Shown here one piece after another: positions 36,873 to 49,563 of a stretch of DNA of 64,000 nt. Source of the DNA: Eunapius fragilis (taxonomy: Eukaryota > Porifera > Demospongiae > Spongillida > Spongillidae); contig OY811974.1 in the NCBI GenBank assembly GCA_963681505.1, forward strand, positions 10,720,461 to 10,784,460, in the 5' to 3' direction. The notes under the pieces were generated by a model, which made no database searches, was not told the DNA's origin, and saw only the letters and a program-made list of their open reading frames with translations. The position numbers and the translations under genes were made by a program. Within the stretch, counting starts at the first letter, position 1. Every line of letters begins with the position of its first letter.

Positions 36873-39800
36873 TCCCCCTTTGTAAGTTTAATAATAGTCT
36901 GGCCGTCTAGATATTCTCCCACTTCTTGTTCTTATTACATGCTCTTCTTTGGGTTCCATCCTTGGTGCTTGCCTCTCCATGCGTTGATCTTTAGCATTCC
37001 GTCTCTCCGGGTCTTCCCGGTTGCCTTTGCCTTTCTCTTTCTCATCTTGAGGTTCCCTATTTGCTATCTCTGTTTCCACATGTTTTACCCCATCATCTTT
37101 CTCTTCTTCATCTTGAGGTTCCCTATTTGATATCTCTGGGTCCACCTATTTTTCCTCTTCTGATACATCCCTCAATTTATCACTCTCGTCCTCCACTCTT
37201 CTCTTAGCCTGTTCATCTGTAGTTTCCTCCTCCTCTGACATATTTCCTCCTCTCTCATCTTGGTCTTTTGGCATAAGAACTAAAGCACGCCTATTTCGTC
37301 TGAAGATCCCATCTTGTGTCTCCACCACAAAGGATCGTGGAGCGATCTCTTTCACAACCCTCCCCGTAGTGCGCCGATCTGAAATCCACACTGTATCTCC
37401 CGGGTGCAATGTAGGGAGCATCTTTACTCCATGATCTGCATCAAAATTCTTCTTTTGTCTCCCTTTTACTTGGTCATTTTTTTTCAACAGTACTGTAGGA
37501 TCCGGAAGTTTCGGGACTCTCTGTTCCTGGGCCAGAAGCAGAGTGGTTCTGAGTCTCCTACACATGAGCAATTCCGCTGGACTGTAACCGATTTCAAGGG
37601 GAGTCGCACGGTATATCAGCAAGGCCAAAAATGGATCTTTTTCTTTTTTCCATAGACTCTTCACTGTTCTTACTGCCCTCTCTGCTTCCCCATTGGACTG
37701 TGGATAAAGTGGGCTACTAGTGGTGTGTTCAAAACCATACTCCCTACTGAAGTTCTGAAATGTTCTCGAAGAAAACTGAGGACCATTATCAGATACAACT
37801 TCTTCTGGCACTCCATGCCTTGCAAAAATGCCTTTCACTGCTCCTATCACAGCCTCAGTTGACAGACCTCCCAACCTGGTTACCTCTATGAACCTTGAAT
37901 AATAGACTACCATAAGAAGATAGCTACACTTTTCCCATTCAAAAATATCCGTGGCAACCTTCTGCCATGGCAAAGTAGGTAAAGATGTTGTCAACAATGG
38001 TTCTGCTTTTTGTACCTGCTCTTTACAACATGTTGGGCACCGCTGCACTAGCTCTTCTATATGTTTTGACAATCCTGGCCACCAGACAGACTGACGGGCT
38101 CTTTCTCTGCATTTAGATATGCCCTGATGTCCTTCATGGATCTTCTTCAACATTTCAGGCCTCATGGATTCTGGAATAACTATTCTTGCTCCCCTCATCA
38201 ACAAACCCTTCACAACTGTGAGCTCTGCAGACACTTGAGAATAAGCTCTTACTGGTCCTGGCAGCTTTTTCTTTTCAGGCCATCCATCCAAGCAGTACCT
38301 AGCGACTTGTTTGATTACTGCATCCACCTCCTGCTGCCTTCGAATCTGTTGGATACCCTTCTCTGACTTGGGGTGATACTCCATCGTGAAATCTATAAAT
38401 GCATTTGTTGCCTTCTGTAGCAGCAAATCATCTGCTGTGGGCTCTGAGACTGAAGCACGAGACAATGCATCTGCAATTGCTAAATCCTTGCCTGCTACAT
38501 GAGAAATTGTGAACGAGTACCGCATCAGACGCAGTCGAAAACGTTGAACCCGTATTGGCAGTTCGTCCAAGTTCTTATTACTGAGGAGTGGTACTAAAGG
38601 CTTGTGATCTGTCTGAAGATGAAATTGCAAGCCGATCAAATAGTCAGAGAATCGTTCACATGCCCATGTTAAAGCTAGAGCTTCCTTTTCAATTTGTGCG
38701 TATCTTTTCACCGTAGGCGTCATTGCCCTGGACACATATGCTATAGGACGCAACTCGCCATTCAGCTGCTTCTGCAACAACACCGCACCAAGTCCAAAGG
38801 AGGAAGCGTCTGCAGAAACTATTGTCTCCCGAACTGGATCAAAGAAAGCCAACAGAGGTCTTGTACTCAAGGCTTCTTTTACTTTTTGAAAGGCCTTCTT
38901 TTGTGCCTCTCCCCAAATCCACATATTTCTCTTTGACAGTAGATCTCGCAGAGGCTGTGTTTTCTCTGCAACGTTGGGTGAAAATTTACTTAGCTGATTG
39001 ACCATGCCGAGAAACCTACGGACATCTCCTATGTTTGTTGGTTCTGGAACTTGAAGAATTGCACAAACTTTAGCAGGATCTGGCCTGATTCCCTCACTAT
39101 CAATAACCTGACCGAGAAATTTTACTTCAGGTTTGGAAAAGAAACACTTTTCTTTATTTAGGGTGAGACCAGAACGTTGGATTCTTCGAAGAACTTCATG
39201 TAAACGACTATCATGTTCTTCTTGAGTCTTGCCATGAACCAGAATATCATCCATCATGCACAGCACTCCCTCTACACCTGAGAGGATTGAGAGCATCCGT
39301 TTTTGAAAATGTTCTGGGGCTGATGTGATGCCGAATGGAAGCCGATGAAAACAGAACCGCCCAAATGGTGTGATGAATGTTGTGAGTAAAGCAGATTCTG
39401 GTGATAATGGGATCTGCCAGAAGCGTCGAGCTTAGAAAACAACTTTGCCCCTGTTAACTGGGCCAATACTTGTTCCACTACCGGAAGTGGATGTTGCTCT
39501 CTACAGACACTTTTGTTTAGTCTAGTCAAGTCCACACAAATTCGCACAGAGCCATTAGTTTTTTGAGCTACCACCATCCCGGCACACCATTCTGTGGGAT
39601 CCTCAACAGGAGAGATCACCCCCAATTGCACCATCCTCTCAAGTTCTGCTTTAACTCTCGGCAGGAGTGGTATGGCAACTCGTCTAGGTGTCATCAAAGC
39701 AAAAGGGCAAGCTCCTTCTCTGAGCCGAATTGTTTATTCTCCCTCCAACTTCCCCAGTCCCTTGAACAGGTTAGGGTACTGTAACGGTATCTGATCCCCT

Positions 39801-39982
39801 GTGAGGCCAATGCTAGCAACTCGTGTAATCAGACTCAAGGACTCTATTGCAGGTCTGCCCAGTAAAGGCGGGGTAAAGTGGTGGTAGAGCATAGATGGTG
39901 GTACACATAAAATGGAATTTTTGGACTTGCAGTGGTATGTGTGTAGTGGGAGAAGTCCAGGTCCATAACTATATTTAGTCAC
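36873..39982 (-). mobile_element. Ty3/gypsy retrotransposon pol, 5'-truncated and broken
   Basis: On the minus strand: a reverse transcriptase N-terminal half (39697-39272), the rest of the reverse transcriptase with MDDILVHG, an RNase H domain (VSADASSFGLGAVL), an integrase zinc motif (HEGH ... CPTCC), and an integrase core with DIF, SDNGPQF and NGEAER acidic residues, all in 39296-37146. A basic tail ending in RTRSGRISRRPDYY (37145-36888) follows. Breaks seen: a stop before 39700, a frame change inside the reverse transcriptase near 39430, and one in-frame stop at about 37143. Protease and gag were not recognised, and the 5' LTR is absent. The copy cannot be active as it stands. Confidence 0.93.
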
Positions 39983-40725
39983 AAAATCGTAAGCTGGAGG
40001 TCATGGACTTTACCAGTGCAGCACATGATAATGGACCAGGGAATGGGTTGTTGGTGGAGACTGAGGTGTCATCTGATTGCATTTTGTCAAGCTGTATTAT
40101 ATTCAGTGTAAATAAAAATTGATTCCATGCAAGTAATTAATTATTCATGCTTACTGGTACTTCTCTTTCTCACCTTCTTGGCCATCTACAAAGCCATATT
40201 GCGACAATTGAAATGTTCCGACTACACCCCATAAGTATGTAATAACTGACCAACCCCTTCTATGTGTCACACACACAACACAGTACACACACACACTCAC
40301 ACACACACACACACTCTCTCTCTCTCTCTCTCTCTCTGTGTGTAGATGTAAACTCTGGTTCAAGTATACAATGTCAATAAAGTACAACCCAAAGTTCCTC
40401 CATTCTTCTAATTTTATGCACACCACATGCTATGAAAACAATGTTTTGTATCAATTAATACTAACTACTCTGTTACTTCTGTCTCTATGGATCTATACTC
40501 GACTCCTTCCAAGGGCTGAGTTGTTATTGCAGGTTCCTTGTAACTCTGTCCTTCTTTGTCAATCATGTCAATCTTTTGACACTTTGCGAGAAAGGTTCTA
40601 GTTACTGGAAGTTGCTGCCAATTCATTTGCCACATAGAGGTCTATATGAGTGGGCACAGCATATCAGTTGTCACCAAAATAACTTAAAATTAATTACTAA
40701 TATACAATCCAGTACACAACAGCCA
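39983..40725. other. No gene seen; CA/CT microsatellite
   Basis: The tract at about 40268-40340 is (CA)n followed by (CT)n. The rest is the 3' flank of the death-domain/Roc gene. Confidence 0.55.
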
Positions 40726-43700
40726 TCAGTTCCTTTCCTTAGCAATATTGAGTATTGCCTCAGCTGCTCCTTTTCTCCCCAGCTCCATCAGTACATCATG
40801 AAGCTTCTTAACAGTAGCTCCACTTCCACTTTTGTTAATCCATTTCCTCACAAATGATTTTGCTTGCTTTATATCTCCCTTGTTATTTTCTTCAATCTCC
40901 TCAATGAGTACTGCCCCAAATCCCAGCAGTTTTGCAACATCTTGCCAGTCTGACAAATTCTCTGCTACACTTTCGATTTCTATTGTAAATTAGAGGAAAC
41001 AGTTTTAGCCCTTTCTCCTTATGCATGTCAAGTTCAGACATCATTTCAATCATTTTAAATGCATTAATAACCAAAGCGATGTGGGAGATTTATGAAACTA
41101 AAAACACAATGCAGCACAAAACAACCCATCTAGAATGACCATAAGATGAATATAAAACATTATTCAAAACCTCCTAAATTTAATTCAGGTATGGCATATA
41201 ATGCTTCGGCCTATATGCATGTAGCATCCACATACATATAACTGTGGAAAGGTGATCAGTGTTCTGAATGTCAACCTGTGCAGATATTACTGCATGTAAC
41301 TATATATCCCACACTTGCAGTACTGGATTGGCAACTGCATGCTGATTAATAATATGTAATTATTCTACATTGCCATTAATGGACCATGGAAGTGCCAAGA
41401 GGTTAAACGTATACATTAAACAAATATAAGAACTTACATTCCTTGCCTTACCTTCATCATAACAAACAGAACAAACTAGAAGTGCACACCATTTAAGAGT
41501 ATGAAATCTGCTGAAGAACTACACTCGTTGAGTGGCATTTTTCGAGTTTCATCTTTACAGCATGTTGCCCAGGAGACATTTTTTGCTACAGTGATGTCAG
41601 CATGGTGTCTCGCCTCTCCTCTACAGTCACCATGCCTGCAGTATATAGCATCTATGATGTCTTCCTGGTAGCCAAGGTGTTTACATGCACTCATGATCCC
41701 TCTGTGGACATCTGATAGCACAGAGGAGTGTGAAGATCGATAATCAATACTTAGCACAATGTGAACTGCAACATACAAAAGACTATCAATGATGGTAACC
41801 GTTGCTGGGAAACTTGAGGCTGAAAAGGCAACTGAGTTGCTATACAGACACTTGGGTTTCCCCTCTTTTGTGCACACTTTCCATTTTGCATCATTGAGGA
41901 GGAAGGCCACAAGGAAGCAAAAGACTCCATTGGGAAAACATCCTCCCTTGTACCGTATCAGGAGCGGAGCATCTGACAGCAGAGGCCTTAGGGGATCCCC
42001 CGATGGGAGGGGATCACCTGACAGAAGAATAGACTGACAGCCTCTGAGACATAGCTCAGGAAGAAGGGCAGGCATCAAGTATTCTCCATTGCCCACTGGA
42101 GCCATTATTGAGTGACTGGTGAACAGCTTGATGAGGTCAGAAGATGAGAACACTCCATCATAGTAGTGTCCAGGAAATTCATCTAGTAACTTCTGGGTTA
42201 TATATGCATAATCTTTAAACCTTTTCCAATTACCATTGATTGATTTGGTTGGATTTGGCTGTTCCACTAATTTATAACGACGCTGAACCAGCTCGGTAAT
42301 GATGCTAAGAAGAACTTGGGGGTTACAGAATATTACATCTGGAAGGACATCAGGGTAGTAGAGAAGGATATTACAACCCACAAAGTGACTCAGAGCAGCA
42401 GTGAATGCATCATCCTTCAGTTGAACACGCTCAGCTGCTTGCTTGCACTCCTTAACACTAAGTGCCTCTCTCTTCTTTTTCTGAGCCAGGTCATGTAGTA
42501 ACACCTCCAATCCAAACCAGGCAATGGGCATCTTCTTGGGTTTTGGAGTTAGTTTGGATATCTCTCTGCGCAAATCTTTAGCCACTTTTTTGTCTTTCAT
42601 ACCAGGTGTTCTGCAGTTGACACCAAAGATCACCTCTGTCATGTCTTGCCCCACATACAATGGTGTGCACCTTACATTTAATTGCAAACATTCATTAACT
42701 TTCTTATTCTTCACTTCTCTTTTTTCATCACACACATGTTCACAGTCCTCATGAGTACCTATCACAACAACTTGAGGACAAACAGGACCAGACTGAAATG
42801 CCTTCAAAGCACGTTCCATTACCTCCTTGTGTGAATAACATGTTTCATAAGTCCCTCCAATAATCTTTCCATCACATCCATAGCATGCTATTTCCCGTGG
42901 CTGATCAAACATTTCAGATAGCTTGAGGACAAACAGCACTGCAGACAGGTTACCAACAAAGAATGGAAGGAGATGATGAAACTGTGGCTGACCACCACTG
43001 TCTATCAACTGGATCCATTTCATTTTAAGATGTTCCTTATTACCTATGAACAACCAAAAAACAGAAACATACAAGGAAAAAAATGTGACTCATTACTTCG
43101 AAAGCACATGTTTGACCATCACTTGTTATGTAAAATCTTTTACTTAAAACCCACCTCTAAGTTGGTTAATAAAATTAATAAAACTTTCCTCTACAGACAG
43201 TTGGTCTGAGGTGCTGTCTGGTTGAATGAGATCAGAAGCAGGAGCATTAACTGGTGGATGGATGTCTTTTGTGTGCATATTGCGTTCATCTCGTGGTAGT
43301 ACTATCACATCATGAGTAGGGACTGGTTTGGATAGTACATTTTTACACTTTGGATATCTAGTTGTAAAGGGTCCTGGGTAACTTGAATGGCTAGCAGGTT
43401 GTACCATAGGTGGGCCATCTTTCTTAGGAAGAGGTACCACATATCCTTTGATCATCTGGCCCACTGTACGCATGAGGTCATAGTCTCCATCAAGGACATG
43501 CCAGTCATCCTCGTCTTGCTTGGACACACCCACTGCAGACACGGTCACAGCACGAACAGGGTTATCAGCGATCCCTGTGCTGGTTCTAAGCTTAGGAGGA
43601 GGCATTTTGAGGAGAAGATGTTTCATATGTGTTTTGCCCACCCCAGCTGATCCATGGATAAGACATCTGATGGTTGAACATTCTGCATACCCCTTCTCCA

Positions 43701-46700
43701 TGGCCTCATAATACAGCCTCTTGGCCTGCCGCTTCTGTTCTTCAGATGACACTAGTATGATAATGACATAAATCATTAATTTGAATGCATAAACATATAC
43801 AATTATTGCCCATGTATATAAAAAGAGGAGGTAGAGCACAGTGCTTACAATCATGCGGAGAACAATTTAATACAGTGGGAACCCCATAATGAGGCCCTGA
43901 AATGAGGACATTTACCATGTACTGGAAACATTATGAATCTCCAAAATAACAATTACATACATAATGAACCCCTGAAATGGGGACACCTCGATAATCAGGA
44001 TACTTGCGGTACATTATAGGGGTTCCTCTTATAGAGCTCAGGTGGATCAGATCCGATTTATTGTCTGTCTCAGTTAATAAGAGAGTTAGGAAAAGTTTGA
44101 AAAATACTGCAGAAGGCACCAAAACAGATATACATTTATGTTTATTACTAATACTCAATTCAAATAAGTATTGTGGTTTGTGGCATAGAATGATAATTGG
44201 ACTGAGCATACAACTAAACAATGTCCACCCCAATGAAACTCCCCCCAAAACGGGTATAGTATCGCAAAATGTCTACATGTTCTCAACGTTATAACTCAGC
44301 AATAGCTTATTGAAACAGAAACAAAGAGAAGGCAAGAGTAAAACCATTACTTTTGAACAAGGATTTCAATTTTGAAGCTTTGGAGATAAAGTAATCAGGA
44401 GTTACATGTGTTTGTAGGTATTAAATTCAAATATCGTAAAAATCCTATATCTGTTAGAGAAAATTTTATATCTTCAGTATCTAGCATGTCTTGGACCAAC
44501 TAAAAAGTGCTGTTTAGTGCAAAACGACAGATTTATATGACTATAAGTTGGTGTGAGATATCACATACCACTGACAAGATACAGAGCTCCAAAGTAGCAG
44601 TACACAACTCTCTTAGTATTTGAGACAGACAATAGTATACTGACCAGTTGGATCAGAATCAGATGTAATATTTTCAGTGATTGGATTGCACGTTTTATGA
44701 CATGGAAAAATGGCCCATACATCGGCAGTCATCTTGCATTTTATTTCAAATTGAATTCTAATTAACTCAAAAAATACAAAAAATTGGTCTGAATTTGAAT
44801 TGTATTTTTCAGCGCGTTATAATTAAGCAACATTATACAAAAATCAAGACAAAATTTAATTACTATCGCAGGTAATTATAATATTCAACACCGCCGTTAG
44901 CTTCAATAACTACAATAAGCAGCATTTCGTTAATAAACTCATATCCACTTGATCACGTACTTGCATGGACCTCGTGCAGAGAGGGGGAGGGGCTGCATAG
45001 GTGGATGCGCATTAATTAGCACATAGATGACCAACCACATTTTTGTAAAGGTGAGTTATGTACAATTGCGGATTGTTACTTACTGATACAGAAGTGGCGG
45101 ATATGCATCAGTACTATAATTACATACAGTACACATCACGTTCACCATAATACTAGTGGTTTAAAATTAATGCACTGACACCGATGGGGGCCGGGGACTG
45201 CGATCCAATACTGCACTCCTTCCAGCCAATCAACTTGCTCCCCCCCCCCCCCCCCACAATTCAGGAGCCACATATTTTCTGACGCATCGGCCTAATTGGG
45301 ATGATCCGTGCTATGAAAGGAACAGTGAGGCTCAAATTATTTAATGCTTGGGTATCCTTTTTGCTTCTGTCTTATGGCTTCTTGGGGTGCATAAATTTGT
45401 ATTTACATGTATGCCACTAGTATCTTTACATCTACCATTGTATGGTGCTTGAGTTTTTGCATACTGGTTTCATCACACCTGGGAAACATCAGCTAGTATG
45501 ACTTCAGCAAACTTCGGGCAACATGGCCACCGTGTGATCAAGCATATAGGTGAGTTAATGTTCTCCTGCACAGTATTATACTCACCATCACACACATAAC
45601 CCACCAATACTAACAAATGTGCACTCCAGTTCACAAAACACACAGCCACACTCAGAATTCTATTACTCGCCCAACACACCAAATAACATTTTTCACACCC
45701 CCCCCATCCAACATGAGTGTACACTCCCAGCATACACAACTATATGACCCCCCATCAGCACACACACCCAACTCACACTCTTCATAAACCACACACCAGT
45801 ACACACTAGTTATAAGCAACAGTGTGTACATTCCCAATGACCCTCACACCCCAGCATAGTTTCATTGATGGGGCAGGAGTGCCCACCCCTCCCATATTTT
45901 TGCCCCCTCTTTGGCAATGAAGGGATAACAAGTTACACAACCCATGCACATAATTGGCTCGTTTGGTATAAAGTGCTCCTAAAAGTTTCAACATCACATT
46001 TGTCTCCCCCCCCCCCCACTAATGTTTTTTTCTCAATGATGGCTTATGTCACTTTTTATCCCTTAATAACAGCAGATATAAGTACCTAAGGTGCAAAAAA
46101 ACTACTCAAAAAATGAAAATGGTGAGTGAAGACGAAGAAGATATTGTTGTTGTGGGAGAGATGGAAAGGACAAAGTGAGCATGAAACATTTCTTAGCCCT
46201 GTTCCCAGGTAGTGCCAGAAGAAAGTGACAATGTTCAACATGGCAAGTTGCACGAGCCATGGTTCACCAGGTAATACATTGCTATTTCAGTCATTGGCAT
46301 GTGAGATAGCTCTTACAATACTTCAGCAGTACGATTACATGGGAAAAAGCGCTCTCCAATTTGGAAGCACAGTTTATGTATGGAACAAATAAACTCAGTA
46401 TGAGGAGAATGTTAGCTAGTTCAGATATTCAGATATCTAATGTTCAGATTCCCTGGATCTACATCAAATCAGATTCAGATATTAGCTTATTCAAACCAAT
46501 CATGTCCCATTTATTGTACTCTAATCTGATCCCATCTGAGCTTTACTTCCACTGTAGTAAGAATACTGCCTGATTCAGTTTAAAAATAGGTCCTAAACTT
46601 CTGCCCAGCCAAATCAGATTCCCCTCTTCCCCAACTTCCCTTTTACATCTTTGTGCAGTCAGTGTCATTTATGTAATACATCATATCAGAACCTATATTA

Positions 46701-47878
46701 TACAATTGGTCCTGTATAAAAATACGAATGTTAGAATATGTAGAAACAACAAACAAAATTCAAGCAAGGGGCTACTACAACCTTGCATTTGGTGCCAGAG
46801 GATGATGATCAAATAATAAATTTTACTCAGTTCTATTTCTATTAATTGATACTGACTTACCAGATGCAACAGCTTCAGGCTGTTTTTTTAATAATTTTGC
46901 TGACTATGGATGAGTTGTCACCCCACAGACCAGTAAGGAGGCAGTCCGCCAGTCCTTGCCATGAAGGTGTAACCTTATCACACTTCAGCCATAGAGCAAC
47001 CACCTTTGCCAGACAGTCTTTGGGGATGGTGCCAGATATCTCCTTCACCACTGATGGGTCCAGCTTCAGAGCCAGGCCAAGGGCCTGCCATTGGTCCTTC
47101 AGCTCTGATATGGTATCAATCACCTCAAGGAGTCCTGTTAGAAAAATGTATTGGTAATTCAAGTAGGTCAAAAATACAACTTACCTAATGATGCAGTGCT
47201 TAGAACATTTCCTGCAATAGAATACAGTGGACATCTTAAGATGAACAGGGAGGGATGATTGCAGGTGATTATTTCGCATCAATTGTTAAACTTAATTCAT
47301 TGAGCCTCAATTTTTGAATGTTAATTAATAATCAATGAAATTTAATCATGCATGCAGGGAGACTTACATTGATAAATAAATAATTGCAGTAATAAAAGTA
47401 AATGGTTGAGATAGCACTTGTCTTCAGAAGTCCAAATGCTGTTCATGTAAATCAAGAAACAATTTCATTTTTAATGGTTATACTTAATAACTGAACTATT
47501 AGCAAGAACAACCATTTGGATTTCTGAGCCAATGCTACTTCTACCCTTTCCTTAGTTTGTATGCCTGATACATGTTATACTCTCCCTACCACTGGTACTG
47601 TGTATGGGCACAGGATGGGACTGCTGTAATGCTTTGGCCTCTCTCTCCATATTGATCTGTGCAATGGCTTTGATCAGGTGACTCCAGGTGGGGAGACTGC
47701 TCAAACTGGAGTTAAGCGTCAACCACTCCACCACAACTTGGTTCAAACGTGCTGAATGAGCGTAGCGCAACTTTATACGATTTAGAGCCTTTCTGCCAAT
47801 TTCTAACTTCACCCCAAGGTCATGCCACTTGTCACAAGAAGCTATGAGCTCTTCACAAACAGTACTGGAGTGCTGCAT
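40726..47878 (-). CDS. Death-death-Roc-COR-death protein, six exons
   Basis: Exons: 47590-47878, 47185-47211, 46861-47134, 43155-43751, 41490-43043, 40726-40979, all with phase-1 junctions, giving about 997 residues. Exon 1 and exon 3 each encode a death domain (KWHDLGVKLEIG...VVEWL; DQWQALGLALKL...VALWLK...PSW). Exon 4 has a Walker A motif (GSAGVGKT, about residue 230) and RTSTGIADNP. Exon 5 has DSGGQPQF (about 409), VVVIGTHED (about 491) and a COR-like region. Exon 6 encodes a third death domain (SDWQDVAKLLGFG...VRKWI). About 170 residues, proline-rich in part, separate Walker A from DSGG, far more than in a standard Roc. Exon 3 is 274 nt, one more than phase allows, because of a run of seven A (46883-46889). 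The frame of exon 5 also stops at 41476, giving a possible form without the last death domain. Start at 47878 is tentative. Probable role: nucleotide-regulated death-fold signalling (inference). Confidence 0.85.
43869..44033. mobile_element. Tigger/pogo-like MITE
   Basis: Starts tacagtgggaaccccataat and ends with an approximate inverted copy, cattataggggttcctctta, flanked by ta. Internal text cctgaaatgaggacat / cctgaaatggggacac is typical of Tigger-derived MITEs. It lies in intron 3 of the death/Roc gene. Confidence 0.6.
44034..46860. other. Large intron of the death/Roc gene, no nested gene recognised
   Basis: Holds a C run (45241-45255), a CA-rich plus-strand stretch (45590-45800) and a second C run (46006-46016). 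No coding domain was recognised on either strand. Confidence 0.5.
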
Positions 47879-48238
47879 TCCTATGGATATAGCATAGCAA
47901 CTTACAGGGGAGACCAGGGCTGGTCATCACATATGTTGATTGTCACAGATGTTAGATTTAAAAATGTACATACGAAATATAGGTAATGATATACTGTGCT
48001 CAAATTTTAAAAATCAGAATCACCAATTGTACTACTGAGCTACAATGCTAACTGTTGTGTTTTCTAATGTGTCGAGTAACTGTGTTCTTCAGTATTAACT
48101 ATTTTGATCATAAATGGTGTAAAGTGAATACATGTACATTACAAATAATAAGCAAATAGAAGTTAATAAATAAATTAAGCTCCATACAACAAAGCGAGAC
48201 ATGAGGCTGGTTGTCACAGTGGTATACATATATATATA
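47879..48238. other. 5' flank of the death/Roc gene, nothing recognised
   Basis: AT-rich, ending in tatatatata. No upstream exon could be assigned. Confidence 0.45.
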
Positions 48239-48490
48239 GGGAAAAGTGTCCAGCAAAATCACCCTTATGGTACTTTATCAGATTTCCAGGACAAGCAAAA
48301 GGAAAGTAACGCTCGCATTGAAATGTATGGTTAATTATAAATTCAGTGCCTAATAACTTTATGATGGATAGTCCAATATTTAGGATGCATAAGGACCATT
48401 TGATAGAAGCTCTTCGGAGTTAACAGAAAATGAAAAAATTTGAAAACTTGAAAAACTAACCAGAAGGGTGATTTTGCTGGACACTGTCCC
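48239..48490. mobile_element. MITE with about 27-bp terminal inverted repeats
   Basis: The left end agtgtccagcaaaatcaccc and right end gggtgattttgctggacact are inverted copies, with ggga/tccc at the extremes and TA-rich flanks. The interior is about 200 bp and non-coding. Confidence 0.88.
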
Positions 48491-48499
48491 ATATATACA

Positions 48500-48733
48500 T
48501 ATAATACGTAACAGTGATCACCCTTATGATACTTTATCAAATTTTCCAGGACAAGCAAAAGAAAAGTAACACTCGCATTGAAATGTATGGCTAATTATAA
48601 ATTCAGTGCCAAATAACTTTATAATGGATAGTCCAATTTAGGATGCATAAGGACGATTTGACAGACGCTCTTTAGAGTTCACGGAAAATGAAAAACTACC
48701 CAGAAGAGTGATTTTGCTGGACACTGTCCCATA
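48500..48733. mobile_element. Second, left-truncated MITE copy
   Basis: From gatcacccttatgatactttat to gattttgctggacactgtccc. About 90% like 48239-48490 by eye, with part of the left terminal repeat missing and a deletion near the right end. Confidence 0.85.
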
Positions 48734-48971
48734 TATATATATTTATTTATTTAAATTAATGAGGTTGCTTTAATAAATAAATTGAAATGGATGTAGTGTG
48801 TCTATATGATGTCATTTATTGTGCAATAAATGACCACTTTCTAAATGATGATGTAATATGAAGTAAAAAAAAGTGACATCCGGCCCTGGTCTCCTCTAAG
48901 CAGCAGTACATCTGCACTTAGAGAAAAACACCCCTTGACAAGGAGACACCTAAATATCACTGCATCACAAT
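48710..48971 (+). repeat. 262-bp direct repeat, copy 1
   Basis: Runs from the MITE right end gattttgctggacactgtcc through ctgcatcacaat. Nearly identical to 49257-49518. It shows recent duplication of the MITE edge plus flank. Confidence 0.92.
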
Positions 48972-49188
48972 ATATTATTCATTTCAATGTAAATAAGTGA
49001 AGGTGAAGCAATTAAGGATTATGTAAATGTGATATAAGTTAACACAACGGCTGCCTTTTATTTCTCTAGATGTTCTGTAATGGTTTGTATTTAATCTCTC
49101 AACTTAGCTGTAGTCTTTGTGATTGTTATGTATCTACTGCATCGATAAACTGCAAGTCTGTGTGCAGTCTACAGTGAGCGCACTGCAA

Positions 49189-49257
49189 CAACAAAACGTA
49201 CCAATGAACCTCGCATCTGCAAGAGCTAGATGCGAGGTTCATTGGTACGTTTTGTTG
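49189..49257. repeat. Perfect 30-bp stem hairpin, 9-nt loop
   Basis: Arms 49189-49218 and 49228-49257 are exact inverted copies (caacaaaacgtaccaatgaa ...). The right arm ends exactly where direct-repeat copy 2 begins, so the hairpin marks a rearrangement or insertion junction. Confidence 0.95.
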
Positions 49258-49518
49258 ATTTTGCTGGACACTGTCCCATATATATTTATTTATTTATTTA
49301 AATTAATGAGGTTGCTTTAAAAAAAAAATTGAAATGGATGTAGTGTGTCTATATGATGTCATTTATTGTGCAATAAATGACCACTTTCTAAATGATGATG
49401 TAATATGAAGTAAAAAAAAGTGACATCCGGCCCTGGTCTCCTCTAAGCAGCAGTACATCTGCACTTAGAGAAAAACACCCCTTGACAAGGAGACACCTAA
49501 ATATCACTGCATCACAAT
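49257..49518 (+). repeat. 262-bp direct repeat, copy 2
   Basis: Partner of 48710-48971. It starts with the MITE right end only. Confidence 0.92.
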
Positions 49519-49563
49519 GCCAATGCTATTTTCTCCCCCACACCCTCCTCTAATCTCTATCAC

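Noticed and set aside
37404..38936. Plus-strand frames opposite the gypsy polyprotein
   Set aside because: Shadows of the minus-strand pol reading frame.
40268..40340. Possible CRISPR-like or phased repeat
   Set aside because: It is a plain CA/CT microsatellite without spacers.
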